13,951 nucleotides of DNA from Ga0077527 sp038316355 (GTDB lineage Bacteria > Pseudomonadota > Gammaproteobacteria > Burkholderiales > SG8-41). Below are positions 6,045 through 12,328 of the stretch, piece by piece. The notes under the pieces are model-generated. The model did no database searches, was not told where the DNA came from, and saw nothing but the letters and a program-made list of their open reading frames with translations. The stretch spans positions 1 through 13,951 of the forward strand of contig JBBQAO010000092.1 of NCBI GenBank assembly GCA_038316355.1, given 5' to 3'. Position 1 is the stretch's first letter; every line of letters begins with the position of its first letter. Made by a program: the position numbers and the translations under genes.

Positions 6045-7295
6045 ATGCACACCTTCGGCCTCATTTTCCTCGCCGCCCTGCTTCTGACGACGGTCGCCCG
6101 GCTGTGGCTGGCCAACCGCCATGCCACCCATGTGTTGATGCACCGCAATGCAGTGCCGGCACAGTTTGCCGATGTCATCACTCTGGACGCGCATCAGCAT
6201 GCGGCGGACTACACCGCCACCAAAACCCGCTTTGCGATGATCGACCTGCTGGCCGGCGTCATCGTGACGCTGGTTTTCACTTTCGGCGGTGGCCTGCAGG
6301 TGCTGCACAATCTCAGCGCGGCCTGGTTCGAACCCGGCATTGTGCGCGGCCTGGCGCTGATCGGCGGATTTGCCGCGGTGTCGATGCTCATCGACATCCC
6401 GTTCAGCCTCTACCGCACCTTCGTCATCGAAGAGCGCTACGGTTTCAACAAGGTCACCGTCAAACTGTTCTGGATTGATTTCATCAAGGGCCTGGCGCTG
6501 GGCGCAGCACTCGGCCTGCCTTTGATCGCCACCGTGCTGTGGTTGATGGAGCGCATGGGCGAATGGTGGTGGTTTTATGCCTGGCTGACCTGGATGGCAT
6601 TCAACATCCTGATGCTGGCGGTTTATCCGACGTGGATCGCACCGCTGTTCAACAAGTTCTCGCCTCTGACCGACGCCGCGATGAAAGAACGCGTTGAACG
6701 CCTGCTCGACCGCTGCGGCTTCAAGGTCAAGGGCCTGATGGTGATGGACGGCTCGCGCCGCTCCAGCCACGGCAACGCCTATTTCACCGGCTTCGGAAAA
6801 ACCAAACGCATCGTGTTTTTCGACACGCTGCTGGAACGGCTGGAACCGCAGGAAGTCGAAGCGGTGCTGGCGCACGAGCTGGGTCACTTCAAGCTGAAAC
6901 ACGTGATCAAACGCATCATCGGGATTTTCGCGATCAGCTTGGGTTTCCTCTGGCTGCTCGGCTGGGTGCTCGACAAACCCTGGTTCTACGAAGGCATCGG
7001 CGTGACCACGCCCTCGACCGCGATGGCGCTGCTGCTGTTTTCGATTGTGGTGCCGGTGTTCACCTTTTTGTTCCAGCCGCTGAGTGCGATGATTTCACGC
7101 AAACATGAGTTCGAGGCCGATGCCTTCGCCGCGCAGTACACGCCTGCATCCGACCTGATCGCAGCGCTGGTCAAGCTCTACAAGGACAATGCCTCGACGC
7201 TGACGCCGGATCCGCTGCATTCGGCGGTCTACGATTCGCACCCTCCCGCCACCACACGTATCGCACGGTTGCAGCAGGCGGCGGGCGCACGCTGA
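6045..7295 (+). CDS. M48 (Ste24/CAAX-protease-like) zinc metallopeptidase
   Basis: 416 residues. An N-terminal membrane domain (about 1-200, several helices) matches the Peptidase_M48 N-terminal region, with the conserved stretch IEERYGFNKVTVKLFWID (about 128-145). The zinc site HELGH is at 277-281, with third ligand Glu357 in ISRKHEFEADAFA, flanked by more helices, and the C-terminal SHPP motif is at 398-401. This is the Ste24p-like branch of M48 rather than HtpX, judging by length and by the N-terminal domain. Such bacterial enzymes are inner-membrane proteases; substrates are unknown, and quality control is the usual suggestion. It is the first gene of an operon with the pterin dehydratase (13-bp gap) and rsgA. 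The start is preceded by a weak GGATAAAG. Confidence 0.93.
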   Translation: MHTFGLIFLAALLLTTVARLWLANRHATHVLMHRNAVPAQFADVITLDAHQHAADYTATKTRFAMIDLLAGVIVTLVFTFGGGLQVLHNLSAAWFEPGIVRGLALIGGFAAVSMLIDIPFSLYRTFVIEERYGFNKVTVKLFWIDFIKGLALGAALGLPLIATVLWLMERMGEWWWFYAWLTWMAFNILMLAVYPTWIAPLFNKFSPLTDAAMKERVERLLDRCGFKVKGLMVMDGSRRSSHGNAYFTGFGKTKRIVFFDTLLERLEPQEVEAVLAHELGHFKLKHVIKRIIGIFAISLGFLWLLGWVLDKPWFYEGIGVTTPSTAMALLLFSIVVPVFTFLFQPLSAMISRKHEFEADAFAAQYTPASDLIAALVKLYKDNASTLTPDPLHSAVYDSHPPATTRIARLQQAAGAR

Positions 7296-7308
7296 ACGGA
7301 GCTTCCTG

Positions 7309-7638
7309 ATGAGCGATCTGGCACAGAAAAAATGCAAACCCTGCGAAGGCGGTGTTGCGCCGCTGACTGTGGATGAAGTTGCTCTGCTGCTGAAACGCCT
7401 GAAGGGTTGGACCAGCAGCGACGGCAAGCTGACCAAAACTTACGAATTCCGCAATTATCACGAGACCATGGCCTTCGTGAACGCAACAGCGTGGATTTCA
7501 CACCGCGAAGATCATCACCCTGATCTGACAGTGGGCTACAAGCAATGCCGGGTCGATTACGTCACCCACGCCATCGGCGGACTGTCAGAGAACGATTTCA
7601 TCTGCGCCGCCAAGATCGACGCGCTGCTTGATCTTTAA
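7309..7638 (+). CDS. phhB: 4a-hydroxytetrahydrobiopterin dehydratase (PCD/PhhB)
   Basis: 109 residues. The active-site block EDHHPDLTVGY (68-77) and His87 (VTHAIGGLSENDF) match the pterin-4a-carbinolamine dehydratase signature. The enzyme dehydrates 4a-hydroxy-tetrahydropterin made by aromatic amino acid hydroxylases. No phenylalanine hydroxylase gene is in the window, so its in vivo partner is not visible. The N-terminal CKPCEGGVAPLT segment is common in bacterial members. GGAG precedes the ATG at 8-nt spacing. The 3' end overlaps the TTG start of rsgA by 11 nt, which implies coupled translation in the M48-phhB-rsgA operon. Confidence 0.94.
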   Translation: MSDLAQKKCKPCEGGVAPLTVDEVALLLKRLKGWTSSDGKLTKTYEFRNYHETMAFVNATAWISHREDHHPDLTVGYKQCRVDYVTHAIGGLSENDFICAAKIDALLDL

Positions 7639-8533
7639 ATTGAGCTCTGAAACCCCAGCGCAGGGTCTGATCACCGCCGCATACGGCCGGCGTTTCCTGG
7701 TCGAATGCGCGGACGGCCGCGTGCGCGATTGCGTGACCCGCGGCAAACGCACCGATTACGCCTGCGGCGATGAGGTGACCGTCACCGTGCAGAACGAGGA
7801 TCAGGGCGTCATCGACAACTGGGGGCCGCGGCGAACCCTGCTCTACCGTTCCGACAGCTGGAAACAGAAACTGATCGCGGCCAACGTTACGCAGATGGTC
7901 ATGGTGGTGGCTGCCGTGCCGTCCTTTGATCTGGGCGTGCTCGACTGCTGCCTTGCCGCCGCGGAACACGCCGGCATTCGTCCGCTAATCGTGCTCAACA
8001 AGGCCGACCTGCCGGAGTCCGCGATATCGGCAAACGTGCTGGCCCTGTATACGGGCATGGGTTATCCGCTGCTGAAACTGATCGCGACCCAGGGCGTGGA
8101 CGAACTGCGACCGCAACTGACCGGGCAACGCAGCGTTCTGGTCGGCGAATCCGGCATGGGCAAATCAACAATCCTCAACCAGCTGGTACCGGGGGCTGCA
8201 GCGTTGACGCGGGAAGTGTCCGCCTCACTGGGCACCGGTAAACACACGACCTCGCATGCGCGGCTGTATCACCTCGACGCGAACAGCGACATCATCGATA
8301 CCCCGGGCGTGCAGGCCTTCGGCGTGCATCACCTGGGCGTGATCGACCTCGCATCGGCGTTCATCGAATTCCGCCCTTATATCGGACACTGCCGTTTCCG
8401 CGACTGCCGGCATCTGGAAGAGCCGGGCTGCGCGATCATGGCCGCGCATGAGGCGGAACAGATTGATACGCGGCGGCTGGCGGTATATTGCCGGCTGGCA
8501 GCGGACAATCTGCGCCAGCAGAAGAGGTTTTAA
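7628..8533 (+). CDS. rsgA: Ribosome small-subunit-dependent GTPase RsgA
   Basis: 301 residues from the TTG at 7628. It is a circularly permuted GTPase that checks late maturation of the 30S subunit. An N-terminal OB fold (about 10-75) precedes the permuted G domain: G4 NKAD (124-127), G1 GESGMGKST (173-181), G2 around TTSH (207-210), G3 DTPG (224-227). The zinc finger ligands Cys255, Cys260, His262 and Cys268 have the same spacing as E. coli RsgA. The start is uncertain: no ATG is available near the expected N-terminus, and TTG at 7628 (overlapping phhB) or TTG at 7640 both work; neither has a convincing Shine-Dalgarno, so coupling to phhB is likely. The C-terminal helix is short but complete. 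Confidence 0.95.
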   Translation: MIFKLSSETPAQGLITAAYGRRFLVECADGRVRDCVTRGKRTDYACGDEVTVTVQNEDQGVIDNWGPRRTLLYRSDSWKQKLIAANVTQMVMVVAAVPSFDLGVLDCCLAAAEHAGIRPLIVLNKADLPESAISANVLALYTGMGYPLLKLIATQGVDELRPQLTGQRSVLVGESGMGKSTILNQLVPGAAALTREVSASLGTGKHTTSHARLYHLDANSDIIDTPGVQAFGVHHLGVIDLASAFIEFRPYIGHCRFRDCRHLEEPGCAIMAAHEAEQIDTRRLAVYCRLAADNLRQQKRF

Positions 8534-8560
8534 CGACCCCTATCAGAATCAAAAAACATT

Positions 8561-8721
8561 AATCGCCGATGAACGCAGATTAACGCTGATACCATCAAAA
8601 AAATCGGAAAAACCGCATTAAATCAACAATTACGCATCGGTTTTAAAATTTTTATTCCCGTTTTCCGTGCGCTTTTGCGCCGGCTTGATCTGCGTTCATC
8701 GGCGTTTATCGGCGGTTAAAT
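8561..8721. repeat. Inverted array of 10-bp GCNGATNAAC units
   Basis: Left arm at 8565-8593: GCCGATGAAC, GCAGATTAAC, GCTGATACC. The right arm (8685-8721), read on the minus strand, gives GCCGATAAAC, GCCGATGAAC, GCAGATCAAG. The segment CGCCGATGAACGCAGAT (8564-8580) has a perfect 17-base inverted copy at 8688-8704. The AT-rich core between the arms (about 107 bp) has a nested AAAACCG / CGGTTTT pair. It fills the 213-bp gap between the convergent rsgA and CobD/CbiB-like genes and could act as a two-way terminator. Near-identical motifs are, as I recall, widespread in environmental bacterial genomes, which suggests a dispersed element; no mobility gene is present. Confidence 0.85.
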
Positions 8722-8746
8722 TGGGTCTGGTCTTTTTGTCAGGCTG

Positions 8747-9667
8747 CTAGCCTGCCACCCGCGCCAGAGACACGATCAAGAGCAAGACCAGCCACAACAC
8801 CAGCGCGCGCCAGATCAGGCCCACCACAGCGCGCAGATCTTCGACATTGACCTCGTCACCGAGGCCGAGCTCGGGCCGCTGGTTGAGCATGCCCTCTTCG
8901 CGCAACACGCCGCCGAGTTTGACGCCCAGCGCACCGGCGCCACTTGCCAGCACCACCCCTTCGGCACCACGGCCCCAGCCCGCGGCCTGGGTACGCCAGC
9001 AATAGGCAGCATCTTCGAAATTACCGGCAATGGCGAAACTCGCAGCAGTAATCCGCGCCGGCAGCCAGTCAATCCAGTAAAAAGCGCGTTCGGCAAAAAA
9101 CGCAAAAGCGCGTTTTTCCGGTTCGAGCTGGGTTCCCCAGCGACCCGCGAGCAAATCCGCTGCGCGATACACCACCGGGCCGGCCGGGCCGAGCACAACA
9201 AACCAGAAAATCGGCCCGAGCACATAACGATGCGCCTGCAGCAGGCCCAGCTCGATCGCGACGCGTGAAATTTCCGCGGCACTCAGTTCATCGGCGGGAA
9301 TGCCGCGCCAGCGGCCGAGCACATCGCGCGCGGTGTTTATATTTTGTTCGCGCAGGGCCTGTGCGATTTCAGTAAAACAATGGCTGAAACGGCGAAAACC
9401 CATCGCCACATAGAGCACTGCCACAGACCACGCCAGCGCGAGCAGCACACTGGCTTCGCGCAACAGCGCATATACGGCGACGGTGAGCAGCGCCAGCGGC
9501 AACACCGCGACCAGCCACGCAATCACGCCGTGGTTGGCCTGCAGTCCGTTGAACTGCCGCTCGAGATAATCGGCGTAACGCTCGAAGGCGGCATACAGCG
9601 GATTGCCGCGCCGCAGCGGCCATGTCTGCTCAAGGAGTAATGCGCATACCAGTGCCAGGAAATTCAT
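8747..9667 (-). CDS. CobD/CbiB-family membrane protein
   Basis: 306 residues from the ATG at 9665-9667; an upstream in-frame ATG at 9706 would add a basic 13-residue extension, and I reject it because family members begin directly with the first helix (MNFLALVCALLLEQ). Hydrophobic segments lie at about 1-12, 45-90 and 145-170, and near the C-terminus (LWLVLLLIVSLARV). The central 'WIDWLPARITAASFAIAGNFEDAAYCWR' region is the best CobD/CbiB-like landmark. CbiB/CobD makes adenosylcobinamide phosphate in B12 synthesis, but this betaproteobacterial subgroup is usually found away from cob clusters and no cob gene is in the window, so the reaction is uncertain. It is downstream of, and co-directional with, the Gre-like gene, with the AT-rich array between them. 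The TAG stop lies inside a small palindrome (8740-8754). Confidence 0.82.
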   Translation of the reverse strand: MNFLALVCALLLEQTWPLRRGNPLYAAFERYADYLERQFNGLQANHGVIAWLVAVLPLALLTVAVYALLREASVLLALAWSVAVLYVAMGFRRFSHCFTEIAQALREQNINTARDVLGRWRGIPADELSAAEISRVAIELGLLQAHRYVLGPIFWFVVLGPAGPVVYRAADLLAGRWGTQLEPEKRAFAFFAERAFYWIDWLPARITAASFAIAGNFEDAAYCWRTQAAGWGRGAEGVVLASGAGALGVKLGGVLREEGMLNQRPELGLGDEVNVEDLRAVVGLIWRALVLWLVLLLIVSLARVAG

Positions 9668-9703
9668 GCGTCCGCGCCTGCGATCAATGCGTGATGAAAA
9701 TAA

Positions 9704-9780
9704 CAATAAACGACAATAAACGACAATAAACTATAATAAACTACCATAAACTACAATAAAAACAATGGTTTACAGTTTAT
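9704..9780. repeat. AT-rich tandem array of 10-bp CAATAAACKA units with short inverted tail
   Basis: Five consecutive decamers start at 9704, 9714, 9724, 9734 and 9744 (consensus CAATAAACKA), with a sixth partial copy at 9754. AGTTTAT at 9774-9780 is the inverse of ATAAACT in the array (e.g. 9746-9752), so the block can fold back. It occupies the gap between the Gre-like gene and the downstream CobD/CbiB-like gene. The TAA stop of the Gre-like gene (9777-9779) lies inside the inverted tail. It is strikingly AT-rich against the GC-rich surroundings. The 10-bp period equals about one DNA turn, so curved DNA or phased protein binding upstream of cobD-like is possible. Confidence 0.85.
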
Positions 9781-10286
9781 CCTGCGCGGTAACGGATGGC
9801 AATGATTTCGACCTCGGTGGCACCGGCGGGGCGCTGCCACTTCACGGTGTCGCCGCTGCGCGCACCGAGCAATGAGCGCGCCAGCGGCGAATCCCAACTG
9901 ATCCTGCCGGCAGCGACATCGGCCTCATCATCGCCGACGATGCTGAATTCCTGGACGCCGCCGTCGGCGTCCTCGACCTCCACGGTGGCGCCGAAGCGCA
10001 CTTCGCCGTGCGGCTGCTGCGCGGGATCAACAAGTTCGGCGCGCTCCAGCTGGGTATTGAAATAACGCTGGTCGCGTTCGACTTCGCGCAATTTGCGCCT
10101 GGCTTCCGAATTGTCGGCGGAGATCACCTTCAATTGTTCGTGCTGGTCAGCGAGTTCGCGCACGCGTGTGCGCAACTGATCCATGCCCTGCGGCGTCACA
10201 TAATTGGCGTGCTCGGGCACCGGGCGCTCGGGCAATTCACCAGCGCTGAACTCGTCATCACTTTCCTTAACAAATGCACGATTCAT
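9777..10286 (-). CDS. GreA/GreB-family transcription factor lacking the usual acidic tip
   Basis: 169 residues. A divergent N-terminal extension (MNRAFVKESDDEFSAGELPERP) precedes a coiled coil (about 33-86) and a C-terminal FKBP-like Gre domain (about 92-166, with GATVEVEDADGG, IVGDDEAD and SPLARSLLGARSGD). Gre factors insert the coiled coil into the RNA polymerase secondary channel; conserved acidic tip residues (D41 and E44 in GreB, within GDRSENADY) drive transcript cleavage. Here the tip reads ISADNSEARRKLREVE: it is several residues shorter and the ENA-D/E-Y core is missing. It may therefore bind polymerase without stimulating cleavage, as Rnk or Gfh1 do; that is inference. GGGG lies six bases before the ATG. 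It has its own promoter at 10385-10413. Confidence 0.88.
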   Translation of the reverse strand: MNRAFVKESDDEFSAGELPERPVPEHANYVTPQGMDQLRTRVRELADQHEQLKVISADNSEARRKLREVERDQRYFNTQLERAELVDPAQQPHGEVRFGATVEVEDADGGVQEFSIVGDDEADVAAGRISWDSPLARSLLGARSGDTVKWQRPAGATEVEIIAIRYRAG

Positions 10287-10302
10287 GTTGTTCCCCGGTA
10301 AC

Positions 10303-10317
10303 CTGCAGATATTGCAG
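10303..10317. promoter_or_regulatory. Short dyad in the leader of the Gre-like gene
   Basis: CTGCA-GATAT-TGCAG is a perfect 5+5 inverted repeat located just upstream of the GGGGAA ribosome-binding site (10291-10296, minus strand). It would be in the 5' leader of the transcript starting near 10378 and could form a small hairpin beside the ribosome-binding site, or be a DNA site. Weak on its own. Confidence 0.25.
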
Positions 10318-10384
10318 CGGGCGCGGTGGTTCGGGATCCGCCGTTTTCTGCCGCTGCATTTTCATCCATTTACACTGATTACCT

Positions 10385-10413
10385 TTTATACCGAGTACGC
10401 CGGTCACTGGCAA
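10385..10413 (-). promoter_or_regulatory. Sigma-70 promoter for the Gre-like gene
   Basis: On the minus strand, TTGCCA (10408-10413) is followed after exactly 17 bp by TATAAA (10385-10390). This is the best -35/-10 pair noticed in the window. Transcription would start near 10378, giving a leader of about 90 nt before the ATG at 10286. It lies directly after the stop of the DUF938 gene, so the Gre-like gene can be transcribed independently of the upstream phospholipase/methyltransferase genes. Confidence 0.65.
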
Positions 10414-10418
10414 CAGCA

Positions 10419-11021
10419 TCAGCCACCGCTGCGACGCCAGGTCAGCACGCGGTTGTTCGCCGGCAAGGCATGATCTTCGCAAAATTCAAGTCCGTGACTG
10501 TGCGCCAGCGCGCACACCGCGTCGAAATCACGAACACCGCTCAGCGGATCGCGTGCCCGCAGGAAGGCATCAAAGCGCGCGTTGGATTCTGCAGTGTGTT
10601 GTCCGCCGTAACTGAACGGCCCGTAAACCGTGAGCACACCACCCGGCGTCAACATGCGCGCAACACCGCGGAAAAAATTTTCTACGGACAACCACGCCAT
10701 GATGTGCAGCGTGTTGGCGCTGAACACGGCGTCGCATGCCGGCACCGGCCAGTCCGCAGCATTCACATCCAGCGCCAGTGGCGCACGCAGATTGGGCAGG
10801 CCCGCTTCGTCACACCACGCCGCAATGCCGGGCAGGTGTTCGGGACGGTCGCTGGGTTGCCAGACCAGATGCGGTAAGGCATCGGCAAAAAACACTGCGT
10901 GCTGGCCGGTGCCGGAACCGATCTCCAGTACTCGCGTGGCATTGGAAAACGCAACGCGCAACACGGCAAGGATCGGCTCGCAGTTACGCCCGCAAGCCTC
11001 CGACCAGGGTTTTGCGGACAT
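10419..11021 (-). CDS. DUF938-family SAM-dependent methyltransferase
   Basis: 200 residues from the ATG at 11019-11021. SAM-binding motif I, VLEIGSGTGQHA, is at 31-42. Family-typical text follows: WQPSDRPEHLPGI (about 54-66), then DAVFSANTLHIM and LTPGGVLTVYGPFSYGGQHT, and the C-terminal DHALPANNRVLTWRR. These identify DUF938, a class I Rossmann-fold methyltransferase family whose substrate is unknown to me. A longer ORF from 11108 adds 29 residues without family resemblance; the chosen start overlaps the phospholipase stop as TAATG, implying coupled translation. Length and motifs are complete. Confidence 0.92.
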   Translation of the reverse strand: MSAKPWSEACGRNCEPILAVLRVAFSNATRVLEIGSGTGQHAVFFADALPHLVWQPSDRPEHLPGIAAWCDEAGLPNLRAPLALDVNAADWPVPACDAVFSANTLHIMAWLSVENFFRGVARMLTPGGVLTVYGPFSYGGQHTAESNARFDAFLRARDPLSGVRDFDAVCALAHSHGLEFCEDHALPANNRVLTWRRSGG

Positions 11022-12181
11022 TATTTCGGGCCGTAACCGAGGAACTCTAGAAGATCGTCCTGCTGCGCCATCGTGTCGCGGTAACCGAGCCGGATCAGTG
11101 CGCGGCAATAGGCTTTTTCGAATAACAGATATGAGACCAGGTTGGAACCGGTGCGTTTCATCGCGCCGACGGTACGCAACAAACCGCGGATCACCCGCGG
11201 CAGATCATGCGCGTACTGCGCGGCAATCTGACTCAGCGGCACGCTGGGTGTCAGCACGCGGAACTCGACGGCGCGCAGCGGATAACCGTTTTTCGCCAGC
11301 GTTTCCGCCGGAATGATGCCCAGCGTGCGGTTGATGCGCTGCAGGCGTTCGAGATCGACTTCCAGCGAGTCGAGAAAAATGCTGTCGAGCGCATGGCCGG
11401 CGATCTGCGCCAGCGACGGATAACCGTTTGTAGGCAGACGCACCGCAGACTGCAGCGCCTGGCGGCCGACGCCGATCACCAGCAGACGGTCGGCGCCAAG
11501 ATGCAGCGCGGGACTGACCGGCGCGATCTGGCGCATCGAGCCGTCGCCGAAATATTCGCGGTTGATCCGCACCGGCGGGAAAATGAAGGGTAGCGCGCTT
11601 GACGCCATCAGATGCGGCAGACCGATAGGCATTGCCACGCCAACCCGGCGCGCACGCTCCCAGCCCGTCAGACTGACATTGCCTTCGTAAAACGTCACCG
11701 ATTGGCCCGAGGTGTAACCGGAACAGGTCACCGCGAATGCCTGCAAATGACCGGCGGCAACGTTGCGGCCGATTGCCGGGAAATCGACATGGCGTCCGAG
11801 CAGATCGGCCAGCGGCGAATTGTCGAGCAGCGAAATCGGGCCATCGAGACTGCCCCCGGACACCGCCGTCAGCAGCCAGCGCGCGCTGTTGCCCAGCGCG
11901 CCCCAGGCATCGGCGCGATAGACCTGCTCGACATGGAAATTTTTCCATACCGTCATCAGCCGTCGCGCGCCGCGGTGGAAATTGCCGGCATCGGTGGCGA
12001 GCACTGCGGCGTTGATCGCACCCGCCGAGGTGCCGCAGATGATGGGGAAAGGACTGCGCACATCCTTGGGCAGAAGCTCATGCAGTGCACGCACCACGCC
12101 GACCTGGTAGGCGGCGCGCGCGCCGCCGCCGGTCATGATCAGGCCGACGTTCGGTTTCGGGGATGCGGAATCCTTCGCCAT
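11021..12181 (-). CDS. Patatin-like phospholipase family protein
   Basis: 386 residues from the ATG at 12179-12181. The Ser-Asp dyad is intact: oxyanion loop GGGAR (18-22), nucleophile elbow GTSAG (50-54, Ser52) and Asp213 in FGDGSMRQ, where the third position is Ser instead of the common Gly/Ala. It probably hydrolyses phospholipid acyl esters; there is no signal peptide, so it is likely cytoplasmic or peripheral at the membrane. The open frame extends upstream to 12310, but that stretch runs through the repeat remnant at 12211-12242 and lacks family resemblance. No Shine-Dalgarno precedes the chosen ATG; CATTAT stands 7 nt upstream, so a leaderless transcript is possible. It lies 147 bp after nudL and is coupled to the DUF938 gene. 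Confidence 0.93.
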   Translation of the reverse strand: MAKDSASPKPNVGLIMTGGGARAAYQVGVVRALHELLPKDVRSPFPIICGTSAGAINAAVLATDAGNFHRGARRLMTVWKNFHVEQVYRADAWGALGNSARWLLTAVSGGSLDGPISLLDNSPLADLLGRHVDFPAIGRNVAAGHLQAFAVTCSGYTSGQSVTFYEGNVSLTGWERARRVGVAMPIGLPHLMASSALPFIFPPVRINREYFGDGSMRQIAPVSPALHLGADRLLVIGVGRQALQSAVRLPTNGYPSLAQIAGHALDSIFLDSLEVDLERLQRINRTLGIIPAETLAKNGYPLRAVEFRVLTPSVPLSQIAAQYAHDLPRVIRGLLRTVGAMKRTGSNLVSYLLFEKAYCRALIRLGYRDTMAQQDDLLEFLGYGPK

Positions 12182-12210
12182 GACTGGAATAATGCCCCAT
12201 CCGCGACCAC

Positions 12211-12242
12211 AAATGGGTGCTGATGGGTAGACGCTGATGGAT
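12211..12242. repeat. Short degenerate direct repeat, GCTGATGG x2
   Basis: GCTGATGG occurs at 12219-12226 and again at 12233-12240 (14-bp spacing), with GGGT flanks, in the gap between nudL and the phospholipase gene. It resembles one arm of the decamer arrays at 8561-8721, but no inverted partner is seen. It may be a decayed copy. The remainder of 12243-12328 is GC-rich and shows no gene. Confidence 0.4.
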
Positions 12243-12328
12243 AACGTGAGGGCATGAAGGCCATCCCCGCCGCGCGCAGCGCCGGCGTCGTGGCTCCGCG
12301 AAGCACTCATCGCAAGCTTATGCCAGGC

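Noticed and set aside
8740..8754. CAGGCT-GCT-AGCCTG hairpin as terminator
   Set aside because: The 6-bp stem is perfect, but no T-run follows it on either strand; it overlaps the CobD/CbiB-like stop.
9704..9760. Iteron-type replication origin
   Set aside because: AT-rich direct repeats fit superficially, but no rep gene, DnaA boxes or plasmid functions are nearby and the context is chromosomal.
10267..10419. 50-codon minus-strand ORF starting in a TGATG overlap with the DUF938 stop and overlapping the Gre-like start
   Set aside because: Its sequence coincides with a better explanation, the TTGCCA-17-TATAAA promoter and leader of the Gre-like gene; third-position base use is less GC-biased than in neighbouring genes and the protein resembles nothing known to me.
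11022..11108. 29-residue N-terminal extension of the DUF938 protein
   Set aside because: It lies inside the phospholipase coding region and lacks family similarity; the TAATG start fits better.
12182..12310. 43-residue N-terminal extension of the patatin-like protein
   Set aside because: It covers the degenerate repeat and non-conserved sequence; family members start shortly before the GGGAR loop.
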